In this document: positions 1-8,011 of the stretch, in pieces
Layout: each line of letters begins with the position of its first letter
Position numbering within the stretch: position 1 is the stretch's first letter
Origin: Dehalococcoidia bacterium
GTDB taxonomy: Bacteria > Chloroflexota > Dehalococcoidia > CAUJGQ01
DNA length: 38,387 bases
Direction of reading: 5' to 3'
Assembly (NCBI GenBank): GCA_035310145.1
Contig: DATGEL010000008.1
Coordinates: 1-38,387 of the forward strand
Translations under genes and position numbers: made by a program
The notes under the pieces: generated by a model
Seen by the model: only the letters and a program-made list of their open reading frames with translations
Databases searched by the model: none
Told to the model about the DNA's origin: nothing

Positions 1-22
1 GAAGTCATCGGCCCCTTCCTGC

Positions 23-61
23 GCGACCGACCGTCCTCACTACGGTCGGTCGCTCTGTTTT
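23..61 (+). terminator. Intrinsic terminator of an upstream gene
   Basis: A perfect 12-bp inverted repeat (23-34 and 42-53, arms GCGACCGACCGT / ACGGTCGGTCGC) with a 7-base loop is followed directly by TCTGTTTT. This is the classic shape of a Rho-independent terminator on the plus strand. The gene it ends lies before the window. From here to 155 I see no convincing gene. Confidence 0.8.
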
Positions 62-155
62 CCTCGTTACCCTACTGCATCGCCACGCCTCGCCTCCGTC
101 TCATCCCTGCACCGTGCTTCCACAACTTCTGGGCACACCCGCTGCGGCCGCGCGC

Positions 156-184
156 TTGACGGCTCAGAATACATGTTCTATTAT
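156..184 (+). promoter_or_regulatory. Sigma70-type promoter for the VOC gene
   Basis: TTGACG (156-161), a 17-base spacer and TATTAT (179-184) form a near-consensus housekeeping promoter in an AT-rich pocket. The predicted start of transcription is near 191, giving a leader of about 65 bases before the GTG at 256. Confidence 0.65.
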
Positions 185-255
185 TGCGTAACAGGCCGTC
201 GTGTGGCCGGGCGCGGCGGCGGGGCACCGCCCCACGCCGGTGAAAGGGCAGCAAC

Positions 256-666
256 GTGGAATCGAACCTCTCGCACGTCCAGATCAATGTCCAACAGGCG
301 AACCTGCCGTTCTACCGCGACCTGCTGGCCCTGTTGCAGTGGCAGGTGCTCTACGACGACGAGGGCATGCTCGGCGCCGGCGACAAGAATGGCAGCAGCC
401 TCTGGTTCGCCGGCCAGGCGAAGCCCGTCGCCAACGACTACGACGGTCCTGGCGTGAACCACCTCGCGATCGCGCCGTCCGCGCAGAAGGACGTCGATAC
501 CGTCGTCGCCTACCTGCGAGAGCGCAAGGTGCCGCTGCTGTTCGAGACGCCGCGCCACCGTCCGGAGTTCGCCCAGAGCGAAGATCAGACCTACTACCAG
601 GTGATGTTCGAGTCGCCGGATCGCGTCCTCTTCGAAGTGGTCTACACCGGCGCGAAGTCCGCCTGA
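256..666 (+). CDS. VOC (glyoxalase/dioxygenase-fold) family protein
   Basis: A 136-residue protein of one VOC unit pair, the usual size for single-chain VOC proteins, which bind a metal and act on small molecules as lyases, epimerases, dioxygenases or binding proteins. The N-terminal SHVQINV strand with His7, the central GVNHLAI strand with a second His near residue 69 and the C-terminal RVLFEVVY strand with a Glu match the three usual metal-ligand positions, so it is probably an active metal enzyme. The start is a GTG with AAAGGG 7-12 bases upstream. It follows a strong promoter and appears to be monocistronic. The substrate cannot be told from sequence. Confidence 0.85.
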   Translation: MESNLSHVQINVQQANLPFYRDLLALLQWQVLYDDEGMLGAGDKNGSSLWFAGQAKPVANDYDGPGVNHLAIAPSAQKDVDTVVAYLRERKVPLLFETPRHRPEFAQSEDQTYYQVMFESPDRVLFEVVYTGAKSA

Positions 667-742
667 CGCGCCGCGACGGGCAAGCTGCACGCGAGCGGCG
701 GCCATTATCCGCGAGGTAACGGACCTGCGGCCGTCCCTGCGC

Positions 743-748
743 TACGAT
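743..748 (+). promoter_or_regulatory. Possible -10 box for a leaderless start
   Basis: TACGAT lies exactly 7 bases upstream of the ATG at 756, and no Shine-Dalgarno sequence is visible before either candidate start of the XRE gene. This is the spacing expected if transcription begins at the start codon. No good -35 box is seen. Confidence 0.35.
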
Positions 749-755
749 GGACGCG

Positions 756-1556
756 ATGAATGCGGTAATCGCGGACGGCGGTGTGGGCGGGCTGCTGCGC
801 GACTGGCGCCAGCGGCGCCGGCTCAGCCAGCTCGATCTCGCCGTCGAGGCTGAGGTTTCGACGCGGCACCTGAGCTTCGTGGAGACGGGGCGGTCGCGGC
901 CCAGCCGCGAACTGGTCTTGCACCTCGCCGAGCAGCTTGAGGTTCCGCTGCGCGAGCGCAACGCGCTGCTGCTGGCTGCCGGCTATGCGCCGGTCTATCG
1001 CCAGTCGGCGCTCGAAACCGTAGAGATGACGCCGGTGCGCGAGGCGCTCGACAAGATCCTCGCCGGCCACGAGCCGTTCCCCGCGATCGTCGTCGACCGC
1101 CACTGGAATCTGGTTTCCGCCAACCGGCCCTCGCTGGCGATCATGAGCTCCGGCGTGGCGCCCGCGCTGCTCACACCGCCGGTCAACGTCCTGCGCGCCA
1201 CGCTGCACCCCGACGGACTCGCGCCGCAGATCGTCAATCTCGGTGAGTACCGGTCGCACCTGCTCGACCGCCTGCACCGCCAGGTGATGCTCAGCGCCGA
1301 CGCCGAGCTTGCCGCGCTCGAACGCGAGCTGCGGGGCTATCCGGGCGACGAAGGGCCTGCACCGCACGGGACGGGAACGATGCTGTTCGTGCCCCTGGTC
1401 CTGCGCGCCTCCGCTACCTCGAAGCTGACCTTCTTCAGCACGATCGCCACCTTCGGCACCGCCATCGAGATCACCGCGGCCGAGCTCTCGATTGAGTCGT
1501 TTTTCCCGGCCAACCACGCCACCGCGAACGCCCTGCGCGCTGCCTGGAGCGCCTGA
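756..1556 (+). CDS. XRE-family regulator with MmyB-like ligand domain
   Basis: A DNA-binding regulator of 266 residues. The N-terminal helix-turn-helix (about residues 10-65: LRDWRQRRRLSQLDLAVEAE then STRHLSFVETGRSRPSR) is typical XRE. The rest (about 95-260) has the MmyB-like pattern, with VDRHWNLVSANRP near the start of the domain and LTFFSTIATFGTAIEIT near its end. In this family the C-terminal domain is PAS-like and may bind a fatty-acid-like ligand. I chose ATG 756 because of the -10-like TACGAT 7 bases upstream; ATG 747 in the same frame would add three residues. It sits between a VOC gene and an acyl-CoA operon, which it might regulate (inference). Confidence 0.85.
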   Translation: MNAVIADGGVGGLLRDWRQRRRLSQLDLAVEAEVSTRHLSFVETGRSRPSRELVLHLAEQLEVPLRERNALLLAAGYAPVYRQSALETVEMTPVREALDKILAGHEPFPAIVVDRHWNLVSANRPSLAIMSSGVAPALLTPPVNVLRATLHPDGLAPQIVNLGEYRSHLLDRLHRQVMLSADAELAALERELRGYPGDEGPAPHGTGTMLFVPLVLRASATSKLTFFSTIATFGTAIEITAAELSIESFFPANHATANALRAAWSA

Positions 1557-1603
1557 ACGCCCGCCTTCCCCTCTCATCCAACAGTGCAGCAGCGCAGCTT
1601 CCC

Positions 1604-1677
1604 CCTCACCCCCTGGCCCCCTCTCCATTCCACGGCTTCCCCCTCTCCATTCCATGGAGAGGGGCCAGGGGGTGAGG
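1604..1677. repeat. Palindromic intergenic repeat, copy A
   Basis: Arms of about 23 bases (1604-1627 and 1655-1677) form CCTCACCCCCTGGCCC.. / ..GGGCCAGGGGGTGAGG with one extra base in the left arm. A second CCCTCTCCATTCCA arm (1641-1654) lies inside, so a shorter 9-bp hairpin (1641-1663) can form instead. It fills the space between the XRE gene and the thiolase-like gene. It belongs loosely with the repeats at 2990, 26650 and 37478. The remainder of 1557-1783 shows nothing else. Confidence 0.75.
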
Positions 1678-1783
1678 CCAGGCGCTTGCGGAATCCGCGC
1701 GCAAACCGTACCGTTCAAGCCGGACCCGCCGACCGCCGGGCGGCGAGGTTGCGTGAAGCGGCAGAGACGAGACGGGGGAACGA

Positions 1784-2953
1784 ATGGCCGAGCCGACCAT
1801 CCGGGACAAGACCGCCATCGTCGGCATCGGCGAGACGCGCTATTACAAGCGCGGCGCCGCGCCGACACCCGAGTTCCAGCTCGCGTTAGAAGCGATCCTG
1901 CTGGCGATCGAGGACGCAGGCCTCAAGGTCGAAGACATCGACGGCTTCGCCAGTTACAGCAACGACCGCAACGACCCAACACGCCTGGCCGCGGCGCTGG
2001 GCCTGCCGTCGATCGGCTTCTCCAACATGTTCTGGGGCGGCGGCGGCGGCGGTGGCTCGGGTGCGGTGGGCAATGCCGCGGCCGCGGTGGCCGCGGGCTA
2101 CGCGAAGTACGTGGTGGCCTATCGCTCGCTGGCGCAGGGGCAGTTCGGGCGCTTCGGCCAGGGCTCGCAGTCCAAGGTCACGATCTATCCGATGTCTTAC
2201 ACGCAGCCCTATGGCCTGCTTTCGCCCGCGCAGAGCTTCGCCATGCGCGTGCATCGCTTCATGTACGACCACAGCATCGGCCACGACGCGCTGGCGGCAA
2301 TCTCGCTCGCCTCGTATCACCACGCGCAGTTCAACCCGCGGGCGGTGATGTACGGCCGGCCGCTCTCGCGCGAGGACTACGACAACTCCCGCTGGATCGT
2401 GGAGCCCTTCCGCCTGTTCGACTGCTGCCAGGAGAACGACGGCGCCGCCGCCGTGGTGATCACCACGCCCGAGCGTGCCCGCGACCTCAAGCACAAACCG
2501 GCGATCATCATGGCGGCCGCGCAGGGCTCGTTCTTCCGCCAGGGGGCGGCGGCACACAATGCGCCCGACTACGGCACCAGCAACTTCAAGGGTGTGGCGC
2601 CGCTGCTCTACCAGCTGGCCGGCATCGAGCCCAAGGACGTGCAGGTGGCGCAGGTGTACGAGAACTTCACCGGCGGTGTGCTGATGAGCCTGGTGGAGCA
2701 CGGCTTCTGCTCGCCAGACGAGGCGAACGAGTTCTGCACGGTGGAGAACCTGACCTGGCCCAACGGCAAGCTGCCGATCAACACCAGCGGCGGGAATTTA
2801 GCCGAGTGCTACATGCACGGCCTGGAGCTGATCACCGAGGCGGTGCGGCAGATCCGCGGCACCTCGACCTGCCAGGTGCCGAACTGCCAGATCTCGCTCG
2901 TCGCCTCCGGGCCGATGGTCTCGCCGGTAAGCAGCCTGATCCTGCGGGCGTGA
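1784..2953 (+). CDS. Thiolase-like lipid-transfer/acetyl-CoA acetyltransferase family protein without nucleophilic Cys
   Basis: A 389-residue thiolase-fold protein starting KTAIVGIGETRYYKRG, typical of the SCP2-thiolase/Ltp group. Where classical thiolases have the nucleophilic cysteine near residue 90, this protein reads NMFWGGGGGGGSG (81-93), so ordinary thiolysis is unlikely. The C-terminal part keeps an INTSGGNLAECYMHG block (332-346). In steroid-degrading actinobacteria, cysteine-less Ltp proteins pair with a DUF35 partner to make a retro-aldolase that cleaves beta-hydroxyacyl-CoA side chains. The next gene here is a DUF35 protein, so I infer the same kind of complex. A GGGGGAA ribosome site lies 6 bases from the ATG. 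Two CoA transferases follow on the same strand. Confidence 0.85.
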   Translation: MAEPTIRDKTAIVGIGETRYYKRGAAPTPEFQLALEAILLAIEDAGLKVEDIDGFASYSNDRNDPTRLAAALGLPSIGFSNMFWGGGGGGGSGAVGNAAAAVAAGYAKYVVAYRSLAQGQFGRFGQGSQSKVTIYPMSYTQPYGLLSPAQSFAMRVHRFMYDHSIGHDALAAISLASYHHAQFNPRAVMYGRPLSREDYDNSRWIVEPFRLFDCCQENDGAAAVVITTPERARDLKHKPAIIMAAAQGSFFRQGAAAHNAPDYGTSNFKGVAPLLYQLAGIEPKDVQVAQVYENFTGGVLMSLVEHGFCSPDEANEFCTVENLTWPNGKLPINTSGGNLAECYMHGLELITEAVRQIRGTSTCQVPNCQISLVASGPMVSPVSSLILRA

Positions 2954-2989
2954 GGGGGAGCGGCCCTCATCCTCACGTCGGTTCGACGG

Positions 2990-3064
2990 CCCTTCTCCCT
3001 CTCCCAATCCTGGGAGAAGGAGAAGGGCGATCCGGCGTAGAGCGTTCTGAAGGGCGTCGGGTTA
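2990..3064. repeat. Palindromic intergenic repeat, copy B
   Basis: Arms 2990-3006 and 3011-3027 (17 bases, one mismatch, loop ATCC; core CTCCCAATCCTGGGAGAAGG) make a strong hairpin. The flank GCGATCCGGCG..GTCGGGTTAGCG (3027-3064) is shared with copies at 26650 and 37478. It lies between the thiolase-like gene and the DUF35 gene. Confidence 0.8.
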
Positions 3065-3166
3065 GCGGACAACTGTCGGGGCGCGTGATATGCGTCCTTT
3101 GCGCCGGCGGGCGCGACTCGTGGCGCGGTGATGCGCGATGAGTTCAGGAGACATAAGGAAGTACTC

Positions 3167-3619
3167 ATGACCACGGACACGGTTCGGGAAGCGTATTTGC
3201 CGGCGGGGCTGCCGGCGCCGCGGCCTTCGCCCGACGGGCTGGACGCGCCGTACTGGGAGGCTACCAACCGGCATGAGCTGCTGGTGCAGCGCTGCAACGC
3301 CTGCAACGGCTTCCAGTGGGGACCGGAGTTCATCTGCTACCGCTGCCGCTCCTTCGATCTGCGCTGGGAGCGCGTCTCGGGGCGTGGCCGCATCTTCAGC
3401 TGGGAGCGCGTCTGGCACCCGGTGCACCCCGCCCTCAGAGAAGCCTGCCCCTATCTCGTCGTGCTGGTCGAGCTGCCGGACGCGGACAACGTGCGCATGG
3501 TCGGCAACCTGCTCGGCGACCCGATGCAGCAGGTCGAGATCGGCGGCGCGGTCGAGGCCGTGTTCGAGGACCACCCGGACGAAGACTTCACGCTCGTGCA
3601 GTGGCGCGTCGTCGAATGA
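3167..3619 (+). CDS. Zn-ribbon/OB-fold (DUF35) acyl-CoA binding protein
   Basis: 150 residues with a rubredoxin-like zinc ribbon, Cys43/Cys46 (CNAC) and Cys57/Cys60 (CYRC), followed by an OB fold (about 65-145) beginning GRGRIFSWERVWHP. DUF35 proteins act as partners of thiolase-like enzymes, helping to bind the acyl-CoA. The upstream thiolase-like gene is the obvious partner. I chose ATG 3167 because AAGGAA lies 6 bases before it; a GTG at 3128 in the same frame would add 13 residues outside the conserved domain. The next gene begins 46 bases after the stop. Confidence 0.88.
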   Translation: MTTDTVREAYLPAGLPAPRPSPDGLDAPYWEATNRHELLVQRCNACNGFQWGPEFICYRCRSFDLRWERVSGRGRIFSWERVWHPVHPALREACPYLVVLVELPDADNVRMVGNLLGDPMQQVEIGGAVEAVFEDHPDEDFTLVQWRVVE

Positions 3620-3665
3620 GCAGGCGGCATACATTGGCCGCTGCCTTCCGCCAGGTGAACGCGCG

Positions 3666-4931
3666 ATGAGCGAAACGCCGGCCGCGCTCACGCCGTTTCG
3701 GGCGCTGGATCTGACCGGGGCGCTGGGCGCGCTGGGCGGTCGCGTGCTCGCCGGCCTCGGCGCCGACGTGATCAAGATCGAGCAGCCGGGCGGCGACCCA
3801 GCGCGGGCGCACGGGCCCTTCTTCCAGAACACGCCGCATCCGCAGCGCAGCCTGTCGTGGATCTTCGCCAACGCCGGCAAGCGCGGAGTCACGCTCGATC
3901 TCGAGGCCGCGCGCGGGCGCGAGCTGCTGCTGCGCCTCGCCGCCGTCTCCGACTTCCTCTTCGAGTCGCTGCCGCCGGGCAGGCTCGCGGCGCTCGGCCT
4001 TGCCGACGAGTCGTTGTTGGCCGTGAATCCAGCGCTGGTGATCGTGCATATCAGTCCATTTGGCCAGAGCGGCCCGTACCGCGACTTCCAGGCCACGGAT
4101 CTCATCGCCTGGGCGCTGGGTGGCCAGCTCTACCTGGACGGCGACGACGACCGCGCCCCCACGCGGCCCACGGCGCCGCAGACCGAGTTGCTGGCCGGCG
4201 TACATGCCGCGGCTGGCGCTCTGACCGCGCACTACGCACGGCAGCGCAGCGGCCGCGGCCAGGTGGTGGACATCGCCGCGCAGGAGTGCGTCACCTGGAC
4301 GCTGATGATCGCCGCGCAGGTCTGGGATATCTCTCACGTCAACTCGCAGCGCGGCGGCGCTGTGCGCACCGCCCATCGCCTCGACGGCAGCACGCTCGTG
4401 CATCGGGTGCTCTGGCCCTGCAAGGACGGCTTTGTACTCTGGTCGCTGAGCGGCGGGCAGGCGGCGGGCACTTTGGCCTCGACACGGGCGCTGGTGCGCT
4501 GGATGGCCGACGAGGGCATGGCCGACGCTCCCACGGAGGTTGACTGGCCGCAGCTCAGCGCCGCGGCGATGGACCAGCAGACGTACGATCGGCTGAGCGT
4601 GCCCTTCCTCGCCTTCTTCGCCGGCAAGAGTAAGCGCGAGCTGTTTGAGGGCAGCCTGGCGCGGTCGATCCAGCTCGCAGCCGTGAACGAGATTCCCGAT
4701 GTGGCCGCGAGCCCGCAGCTCGCCGCCCGTGAGTACTGGATGGACGTCCCGCACGACTATCTCGGCGCCACGCTGCGCTTTCCCGGCGCGCCGGTGCGGC
4801 TCTCGCGCACGCCCTGGACGGCGCCGCGGCCGGCGCCGCTGCCCGGTCAGCAGAACGGCGAAGTCTACGGCGGCCTGCTCGGCCTCGGCGACGGCGAGCT
4901 GCGCGACCTGTGCGCGGCGGGCATCGTGTGA
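3666..4931 (+). CDS. Class III CoA transferase (CaiB/BaiF family)
   Basis: 421 residues, normal for the family, which moves CoA between carboxylic acids or racemises acyl-CoAs in the cytoplasm. The N-terminal RALDLTGALGALGGRVLAGL and GADVIKIEQPGGDP are the CoA-binding Rossmann part. SPFGQSGPYRDFQATDL is the family signature in the middle. The GRGQVVDIAAQE motif carries the expected catalytic Asp at about residue 202. It lies between the DUF35 gene and a second CoA transferase, so it probably activates or recycles CoA for the substrate of the thiolase-like/DUF35 pair. The short intergenic distances suggest one operon. Confidence 0.9.
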   Translation: MSETPAALTPFRALDLTGALGALGGRVLAGLGADVIKIEQPGGDPARAHGPFFQNTPHPQRSLSWIFANAGKRGVTLDLEAARGRELLLRLAAVSDFLFESLPPGRLAALGLADESLLAVNPALVIVHISPFGQSGPYRDFQATDLIAWALGGQLYLDGDDDRAPTRPTAPQTELLAGVHAAAGALTAHYARQRSGRGQVVDIAAQECVTWTLMIAAQVWDISHVNSQRGGAVRTAHRLDGSTLVHRVLWPCKDGFVLWSLSGGQAAGTLASTRALVRWMADEGMADAPTEVDWPQLSAAAMDQQTYDRLSVPFLAFFAGKSKRELFEGSLARSIQLAAVNEIPDVAASPQLAAREYWMDVPHDYLGATLRFPGAPVRLSRTPWTAPRPAPLPGQQNGEVYGGLLGLGDGELRDLCAAGIV

Positions 4932-4976
4932 GGCGTCGTTCGTGGGCGGCGGCACGCTTCCGAGGATAGGGTTCTG

Positions 4977-6230
4977 ATGTCCGAAGCTTCGTTGTTCGCG
5001 CCACCGGACGGCATGCCCTTCGCGGGCGTCAAGGTTGTCGACTTCGCCTGGGTGGGCGTCGGGCCGATCATTGCGCGGCACCTGGCCGACTTCGGCGCCA
5101 CGGTGATACGCGTCGAGTCGAGCACGCGGCCCGATACGTTGCGGCTGGCGCCGCCCTTCCGCGACGGCCAGCCCGGCCTCGACCGCAGCGCCTTTGGCGC
5201 GGTGTACAACACCAACAAGCTGGGCCTGGCGCTCAATCTGCGCCTGCCGCGGGCGCGCGAGCTGGCGTTGCACCTCGTGCGCTGGGCGGACATCGTCACG
5301 GACAGTATGACGCCCGGCTCGCTGGCGAAGCTGGGGTTGGGCTACGAGGATCTGCGCCGGGTGAAGCCGGAGATCTTGATGTACAGCACGACGCAGATGG
5401 GCCAGACGGGGCCGTACCGCGACTTCGGCGGCTATGGCCAGCACGGCGCCTCCACCGCCGGTTTCCACGCGCTCACCGGTTGGCCCGATCGCCCCCCCGC
5501 CGGCATCTTCGGGGCCTACACCGACTTCGTCGCGCCCTGGTTCTTGTACACGGCGCTGGTAGCGGCGCTCGACTATCGCGACCGCACCGGCGAGGGCCAG
5601 TTCTTGGATGAGTCGCAGGTGGAAGCGGCGATGCAGATCCTGGGGCCGGCGCTGCTCGATTACGGCGCTAACGGCCAGGCGCTGCGGCGCGGCGGCAACG
5701 ACGACGCGGAACTGACACCGCACGGCGTCTTCCCCTGCGCGGGCGATGACACGGCCGCGGATCGCTGGGTGGCGATCGCCGTGCGTGATGCGGGCGAATG
5801 GGCGGCGCTCGCGCGTGCGATCGGCCGCGCGGATTGGGCGCGGGCCGAGGCGTTGCAGGACGAGGCCGGCCGGCGTGCCCGCGCCGACGAGATCGCGGCT
5901 GCGATCGCGGCCTGGACGCTCGGGCGCACGCCCCACGAGGCGATGGCGGCGCTGCAGGCCGCCGGCGTGCCCGCCGGCGCGGTGCAGACCTGCGAAGAGC
6001 TGTTCAGCGACCCGCAGCTTCTTCACCGCGGCCACTGGTGGACGCTTGATCACGCGGTGATGGGGCCGCACGCCTACGACGCGCCGGCCTGGAAGCTGTC
6101 GGAGACGCCCGCGCGGCCGCGCCGCGCCGGCCCGGCGCTCGGCCAGCATACGCACGCCATCTGCCACGAGATCCTTGGCCTCGACGACGACGCGATCGCC
6201 GATCTCACGGCCGCGGGCGTCTTCGAGTAG
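4977..6230 (+). CDS. Class III CoA transferase (CaiB/BaiF family)
   Basis: 417 residues. GVKVVDFAWVGVGPIIARHL and GATVIRVESSTRPD form the nucleotide-binding start, QMGQTGPYRDFGGYGQHG the family signature, and TGEGQFLDESQVEA carries the catalytic Asp at about 211. It is distinct in sequence from the preceding CoA transferase, so the two may form a heteromer, as several benzylsuccinate-type CoA transferases do, or may serve two steps; I cannot decide which. GAGGATAGGG precedes the ATG. It is the last gene of the apparent operon before a 133-base gap. Confidence 0.9.
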   Translation: MSEASLFAPPDGMPFAGVKVVDFAWVGVGPIIARHLADFGATVIRVESSTRPDTLRLAPPFRDGQPGLDRSAFGAVYNTNKLGLALNLRLPRARELALHLVRWADIVTDSMTPGSLAKLGLGYEDLRRVKPEILMYSTTQMGQTGPYRDFGGYGQHGASTAGFHALTGWPDRPPAGIFGAYTDFVAPWFLYTALVAALDYRDRTGEGQFLDESQVEAAMQILGPALLDYGANGQALRRGGNDDAELTPHGVFPCAGDDTAADRWVAIAVRDAGEWAALARAIGRADWARAEALQDEAGRRARADEIAAAIAAWTLGRTPHEAMAALQAAGVPAGAVQTCEELFSDPQLLHRGHWWTLDHAVMGPHAYDAPAWKLSETPARPRRAGPALGQHTHAICHEILGLDDDAIADLTAAGVFE

Positions 6231-6363
6231 TGTTTCAGCCGCGGGGCGCGGCACACACCTCGCCGCGGCCGGCCTGCATCCTGGTCCTGGCGCAACACCG
6301 GGGCGCCGCCAGCCGGCCGCCGGTCTGCTACCGTAGGCACAGATCGCGGCGAAGGAGCTGGCG

Positions 6364-7086
6364 ATGCGAATCGGCATGGTGGCGCGGATCTTTCGCTATC
6401 CGGTGAAATCGATGCGCGGCGAGGAGCTGGCGCAAACCCCGGTGGGGCTGCAAGGTCTTCCGGGCGACCGGAGGTATGCCTTCGTGCAGGCAGGGTCGCG
6501 CAGCCAGTTTCCCTGGCTGACCGGCCGCGAGCTGGCCGGCCTGCTGCTGCATCAGCCGCGCTACGCCGACGGCTTCGATGGCCGCGGACGCGAGCCGGCG
6601 CTCCTGGTGCGCACGCCGGACGGCCGCGACCTGCCGGTGGTCGGGGACGAATTGCGCCGCGAGTTGGAACACGCCTACGGCGGGCCGCTCTTCTTGCTGC
6701 GCGACTACCGCGGCAGCTTCGACGTGGCGCAGGTATCCATCTTCGATCTCGGCATGGCACGGCGGCTGGCGGCCGAGCGTGGCGCCGCGCTCGATCCGCG
6801 CCGCTTCCGCGCCAACTTCTACCTCGAGCCGGATGGCGCGGCGGTGCCGGAGAGCGAGTGGGTCGGGCGGATCCTCGGGGTGGGGCCGGATCTGCGCTTG
6901 GCCGTCACCGAGCCGGACCAGCGCTGCATGATGATCAATCTCGATCCGGACAGCGCCGAACCGGATCCGGCCGTGCTGCGCACCGTGGCAGGCTCGCACG
7001 CGAACTGCGTCGGCGTCTACGCTTCGGTGTTGCGCCCCGGCGTGGTCGAGTGCGGCGACGCGGTGGAGCTGCTGGACTCGCCCTGA
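6364..7086 (+). CDS. MOSC domain protein (YcbX/MARC-like)
   Basis: 240 residues. The N-terminal beta-barrel (MVARIFRYPVKSMRGEEL, then LPGDRRYAFVQ) and the MOSC domain (VSIFDLGMARRLAAERGAAL to RTVAGSHANCVGVY) give the family order found in molybdenum cofactor-dependent reductases such as YcbX and mARC. The conserved cysteine is in DQRCMMINLDP near residue 187. The family binds Mo cofactor and reduces N-hydroxylated compounds, or moves sulfur. GAAGGAG lies 7 bases from the ATG. It stands alone, converging on the cell-surface gene across a 14-bp hairpin. Confidence 0.88.
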   Translation: MRIGMVARIFRYPVKSMRGEELAQTPVGLQGLPGDRRYAFVQAGSRSQFPWLTGRELAGLLLHQPRYADGFDGRGREPALLVRTPDGRDLPVVGDELRRELEHAYGGPLFLLRDYRGSFDVAQVSIFDLGMARRLAAERGAALDPRRFRANFYLEPDGAAVPESEWVGRILGVGPDLRLAVTEPDQRCMMINLDPDSAEPDPAVLRTVAGSHANCVGVYASVLRPGVVECGDAVELLDSP

Positions 7087-7152
7087 GGCCGGCGCCGCCG
7101 GTGCTCGCCCGTCGCTTGGTCACGGCCGTCCGCCCGCGATTCAGGCGCGCCA

Positions 7153-7184
7153 ACCCACCGCCGCTCATCCGAGCGGCGGTGGGT
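7153..7184. terminator. Bidirectional hairpin between convergent genes
   Basis: A perfect 14-bp inverted repeat (7153-7166 and 7171-7184, ACCCACCGCCGCTC / GAGCGGCGGTGGGT) with loop ATCC sits between the MOSC gene (+) and the LPNTG gene (-). No T-tract follows on the plus strand, so it is terminator-like rather than a textbook terminator. Confidence 0.65.
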
Positions 7185-7224
7185 CCACGCGAAGGGTTGG
7201 GGTTGTTCGGTCTACGGGCGCCCG

Positions 7225-7782
7225 TTAGCGGGAGGCGCGACGCAGAGCCACGATGCCGGCGCCGCCGAGGCTGAGGGCGATGAGCGCAAGCGGCAGGGCA
7301 AGGTCGGCAGCGGCGCCGCTCTCGGTGCCGGAGCCGGTGTTCGGCAGGGCGACCGCAACACGCGGCGCCGGAGCTGCGGCCGCCGGCTTCTGCGCGACGG
7401 CGCCCTGCCTCACCGGCGTGGCGCTTGCCGGCAGGTTGACGGTAGGCGTCGTCGTCCGTGAGGGCGGCGGTGGCGGCGTGGTCACCCGCGTGGGCGGTGG
7501 GGGCGGCGGCGGCGGGTTGCTGGGCGCCGTGGTGCTGGTAGGCACCGTCGTCGGCTGCGTGGCGGCCGTCGTGGTCGTCGTCGTGGTGGTCGCCGTTGCC
7601 GTCGTCGTCGTCACTACGGTGGGAGCGATGACGATACAAGGAACGTTGACCGTGCCGCACGTCTGGCCGTTCACGCTGTTCAGGCGGCCGCCAATCAGCG
7701 CCGTGGCTCCGATCGCCACCACTGCTGCTCCGGCGATCGAAACGCGCCGGTGCTGCGTGAGCCATGCCAGTGCTTTCCTCAT
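7225..7782 (-). CDS. LPXTG-anchored surface protein with Thr/Pro stalk
   Basis: 185 residues, sequence family not recognised, but the architecture is clear. Residues 1-35 (MRKALAWLTQHRRVS then AGAAVVAIGATALIGG) are a signal peptide. A short part with two Cys (GQTCGTVNVPCIVIAP) follows, then a stalk of Thr runs and Pro8/Pro5 runs, a PAAAAPAP linker, LPNTG (about 152-156), a hydrophobic helix and a RRASR tail. That is the complete cell-wall sorting signal used by sortases. The start at 7782 has GGAGGTGATC 5 bases upstream, a near-perfect Shine-Dalgarno, so the in-frame ATG/GTG candidates upstream are less likely. The stalk is encoded by a GTC/GTG microsatellite-like run. Confidence 0.75.
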   Translation of the reverse strand: MRKALAWLTQHRRVSIAGAAVVAIGATALIGGRLNSVNGQTCGTVNVPCIVIAPTVVTTTTATATTTTTTTTAATQPTTVPTSTTAPSNPPPPPPPPTRVTTPPPPPSRTTTPTVNLPASATPVRQGAVAQKPAAAAPAPRVAVALPNTGSGTESGAAADLALPLALIALSLGGAGIVALRRASR

Positions 7783-8011
7783 CGGGATCACCTCCGAGAA
7801 CTCGCCGGAAGTGTAACGCACGGACTATCGGGAGCGCTACTACTTCGGGCCCATTTCAGAAAAACTTGAGAAGATTCTTTATTGCATAACGCCTCGGCCG
7901 CCGGTTCAGGCGTGCACGAGGCGCCATGGGGCGGGGCGCGCGTGCCATTGTCGGGCGTCCTGCCCCCGTGCTTTACCTCCGGCCGGCCCGTGTGAGTGGG
8001 CGCGCCCTGCC
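7783..8011. other. Intergenic space between two surface-protein genes
   Basis: About 230 bases hold the leader of the LPNTG gene and an AT-rich patch at 7855-7890. I see no complete promoter and no hairpin that I would defend. TTACACT on the minus strand (near 7815) could be a -10 box but has no good -35 partner. Confidence 0.4.

Noticed and set aside
72-287. Small minus-strand ORF at the window start
   Set aside because: It has no motif and no ribosome site, its composition is Arg-rich, and it overlaps the promoter of the VOC gene.
3588-6377. Long open frame on the minus strand (about 930 codons) across two CoA transferase genes
   Set aside because: It is antisense to two genes with clear family motifs, has no recognisable domain, and long antisense frames are common in such GC-rich DNA.
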